From Microbacterium sp. 3J1 (GTDB lineage: Bacteria; Actinomycetota; Actinomycetes; Actinomycetales; Microbacteriaceae), in NCBI RefSeq assembly GCF_001049495.1, contig NZ_CDWI01000007.1, forward strand, positions 1 to 64,000: a DNA stretch of 64,000 bases. The letters are read 5' to 3'. Shown piece after piece: positions 62,973 to 64,000 of this stretch. The translations under genes were made by a program, and so were the position numbers. Within the stretch, counting starts at the first letter, position 1, and each line of letters opens with the position of its first letter. Below the pieces are notes generated by a model. That model did no database searches and had not been told where the DNA came from. It saw only the letters and a list, made by a program, of their open reading frames with translations.

Positions 62973-64000
62973 GGGAATATCGTCTCCGTCCATACGACCG
63001 TCTGGTGTTGAGCCGCCCAACTGCCGCTGTCAGCTTCGGCCGCACTCATCAACGGGTAGACGATCGGCAGGTGGCCACCACCGCTACCGGGAATGCGCGT
63101 CGCTGAGTCGATGGTGGTGTCGTTGTCGATCACGTATGTGACCTCGTCTCCTCCCTCCGTGAGCGGCTCGGATACAGACACCTGGACCCGATACGAGCCC
63201 AGGAACGACTCCGGCAGATTGCGATCCATCAGCAAGGGCTCCGGGGCCATGCCGGCCATGGTGCTGGCAACGACGTTCACGCCGTCGTTGACGAGCACTC
63301 CCAGGTTATTGCTGATGACCCGGTCGTAGCGTTCGGGGTCTCCCGGCGTCAAGTTCCCGGCGAGAAGGTCATCCCTCACTTGCTCCCGCACGCTCTCGAT
63401 ATGCGCGCTGCGCTTCAACATCGATACGAAAGGGGCATCCTCTCCCAGAACCACTCCCCGCTCCTGCCCTACGCTGAACTTCGTCAGGAGGTCCATCACC
63501 TGAAGGTTGGCACTGACTCGATGAGCGCCAGCGGGCGGACCGGGGACGCAGTGAAGCCCCTCCCACGCCGCAGACGCGACGCGGGCCAAGGTCCCGGCGA
63601 GCCCCTCATCGGCTGTCTTGCGCTGCTGCGCAAGCTCAGCGAGGGCAGCGGTCGCCGCCTTCGAATCCTTCATCGCCTGCTGCTCCGCTTGCAGGCGGTG
63701 CTCCAGCCCCTGCGCGTCGTTGTCGAAGAGGACGCCGCTGTGCACCTTCTCGAGGATCAGCTCCGCCGCAGCCAGATCCTCCTTCACCGGCTCCGCCTGC
63801 CGGGCGATCTCGGCGACGACGTCGCCGTACTCGATGACTGCTCGGCGGGCGGCATCCATCGCGTCAGACGAGTCCTCGAGGTCTCGGCGGAATGCGGCCG
63901 CTCGCTCGCGAAAAGCGTCGGCGCTCTCGCCGGTCCACGTCTCATCGAGGTCGCGGAGGATAGTCGTCACCGCCGCGTGCGCATCCGCGAGATCGCCGAG
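62969..64000 (-). CDS. WXG-type protein, possible type VII secretion substrate (cut by the window edge)
   Basis: At least 343 residues are visible; the reading frame continues past 64000 with no start. The visible N-terminal part (DETWTGESADAFRERAAAF) has the WxG motif and helical hairpin character of Esx/WXG100-like domains, followed by long charged helices (RHRLQAEQQAMKDSKAATAA-like region, about residues 90-120). The C-terminal 140 residues (RYDRVISNNLGVLVNDGVNV onward) are not recognised and could be a toxin or adhesin domain. No secretion genes are seen in the window. With the lipoprotein it could form an effector-immunity-like pair; this is speculation. Confidence 0.75.
   Translation of the reverse strand, partial: LGDLADAHAAVTTILRDLDETWTGESADAFRERAAAFRRDLEDSSDAMDAARRAVIEYGDVVAEIARQAEPVKEDLAAAELILEKVHSGVLFDNDAQGLEHRLQAEQQAMKDSKAATAALAELAQQRKTADEGLAGTLARVASAAWEGLHCVPGPPAGAHRVSANLQVMDLLTKFSVGQERGVVLGEDAPFVSMLKRSAHIESVREQVRDDLLAGNLTPGDPERYDRVISNNLGVLVNDGVNVVASTMAGMAPEPLLMDRNLPESFLGSYRVQVSVSEPLTEGGDEVTYVIDNDTTIDSATRIPGSGGGHLPIVYPLMSAAEADSGSWAAQHQTVVWTETIFP

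Overview
The window is high-GC actinobacterial DNA, most likely from Microbacteriaceae and probably Microbacterium or a close relative. This is an inference from strong G/C third-position bias, frequent GTG starts, apparently leaderless genes with a TANNNT -10 box 6-8 nt before the start codon, the very frequent GGATGC/GCATCC words, and gene content (EtfBA, fused PutA, DDAH/RocD, CutC, GH42). I saw no rRNA, tRNA, CRISPR array, transposase or phage gene.

Layout. 1-8.6 kb: a hairpin-repeat array, a LacI regulator divergent from galT-galK-galE, then a reverse operon of ROK regulator, ChbG-type deacetylase and GPH-type transporter. 8.8-11 kb: Lrp/AsnC regulator, amine oxidase and cupin. 11-18.6 kb: an AbiEi/DUF559-like protein framed by inverted repeats, a carboxylesterase, an orphan DNA methyltransferase overlapping a lipoate-protein ligase, and housekeeping hydrolases. 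18.6-25.2 kb: MarR plus MFS exporter, a repeat-rich disordered protein, the rocD-ddaH arginine pair, a quinone-reductase-like enzyme and an XRE/membrane-protein pair. 25.2-30 kb: a second hairpin array and putA. 30-37.3 kb: an epimerase, a thioesterase, a GNAT, the operon etfB-etfA-cytochrome b, and a small MarR/SRPBCC/YdeI operon. 37.3-42 kb: a valine-catabolic cluster (mmsA, acyl-CoA dehydrogenase, mmsB, enoyl-CoA hydratase). 42-51 kb: a GH42 beta-galactosidase convergent with a 2007-residue secreted amylopullulanase. 51-55.6 kb: thiolase, ABM-domain membrane protein, LysR/DJ-1 pair and two more repeat blocks. 55.6-62.6 kb: the arabinose operon araD-araB-araA-aldose epimerase with its LacI regulator, then an NAD-dependent epimerase. 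62.6-64 kb: a lipoprotein and a WXG-type protein cut by the window end.

The genes mainly feed plant and glycan sugars (starch, beta-galactosides, galactose, arabinose) and amino acids (arginine, proline, valine) into central metabolism. EtfBA and the adjoining cytochrome b plausibly carry dehydrogenase electrons to the membrane. The sugar genes carry LacI-type palindromes at their promoters.

The most unusual content is repetitive. There are at least four short repeat families: (i) about 55-bp near-palindromes in arrays next to gene 3' ends (12-502, 25262-26130, 53016-53100, 54917-55545); (ii) 85-98-bp elements with 15-bp terminal inverted repeats GTGCANNAYTCAGCA (32127, 37239, 60496), one of them in frame inside the DNA methyltransferase gene and a degenerate candidate carrying the galT promoter; (iii) the GGTCCCTGAGCCTGTCGAAGG word, which forms the N-termini of two proteins and a tandem insertion inside GalK; (iv) GGTGCCAACTC inverted pairs around the AbiEi-like gene. 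Families ii and iii have become protein-coding sequence.
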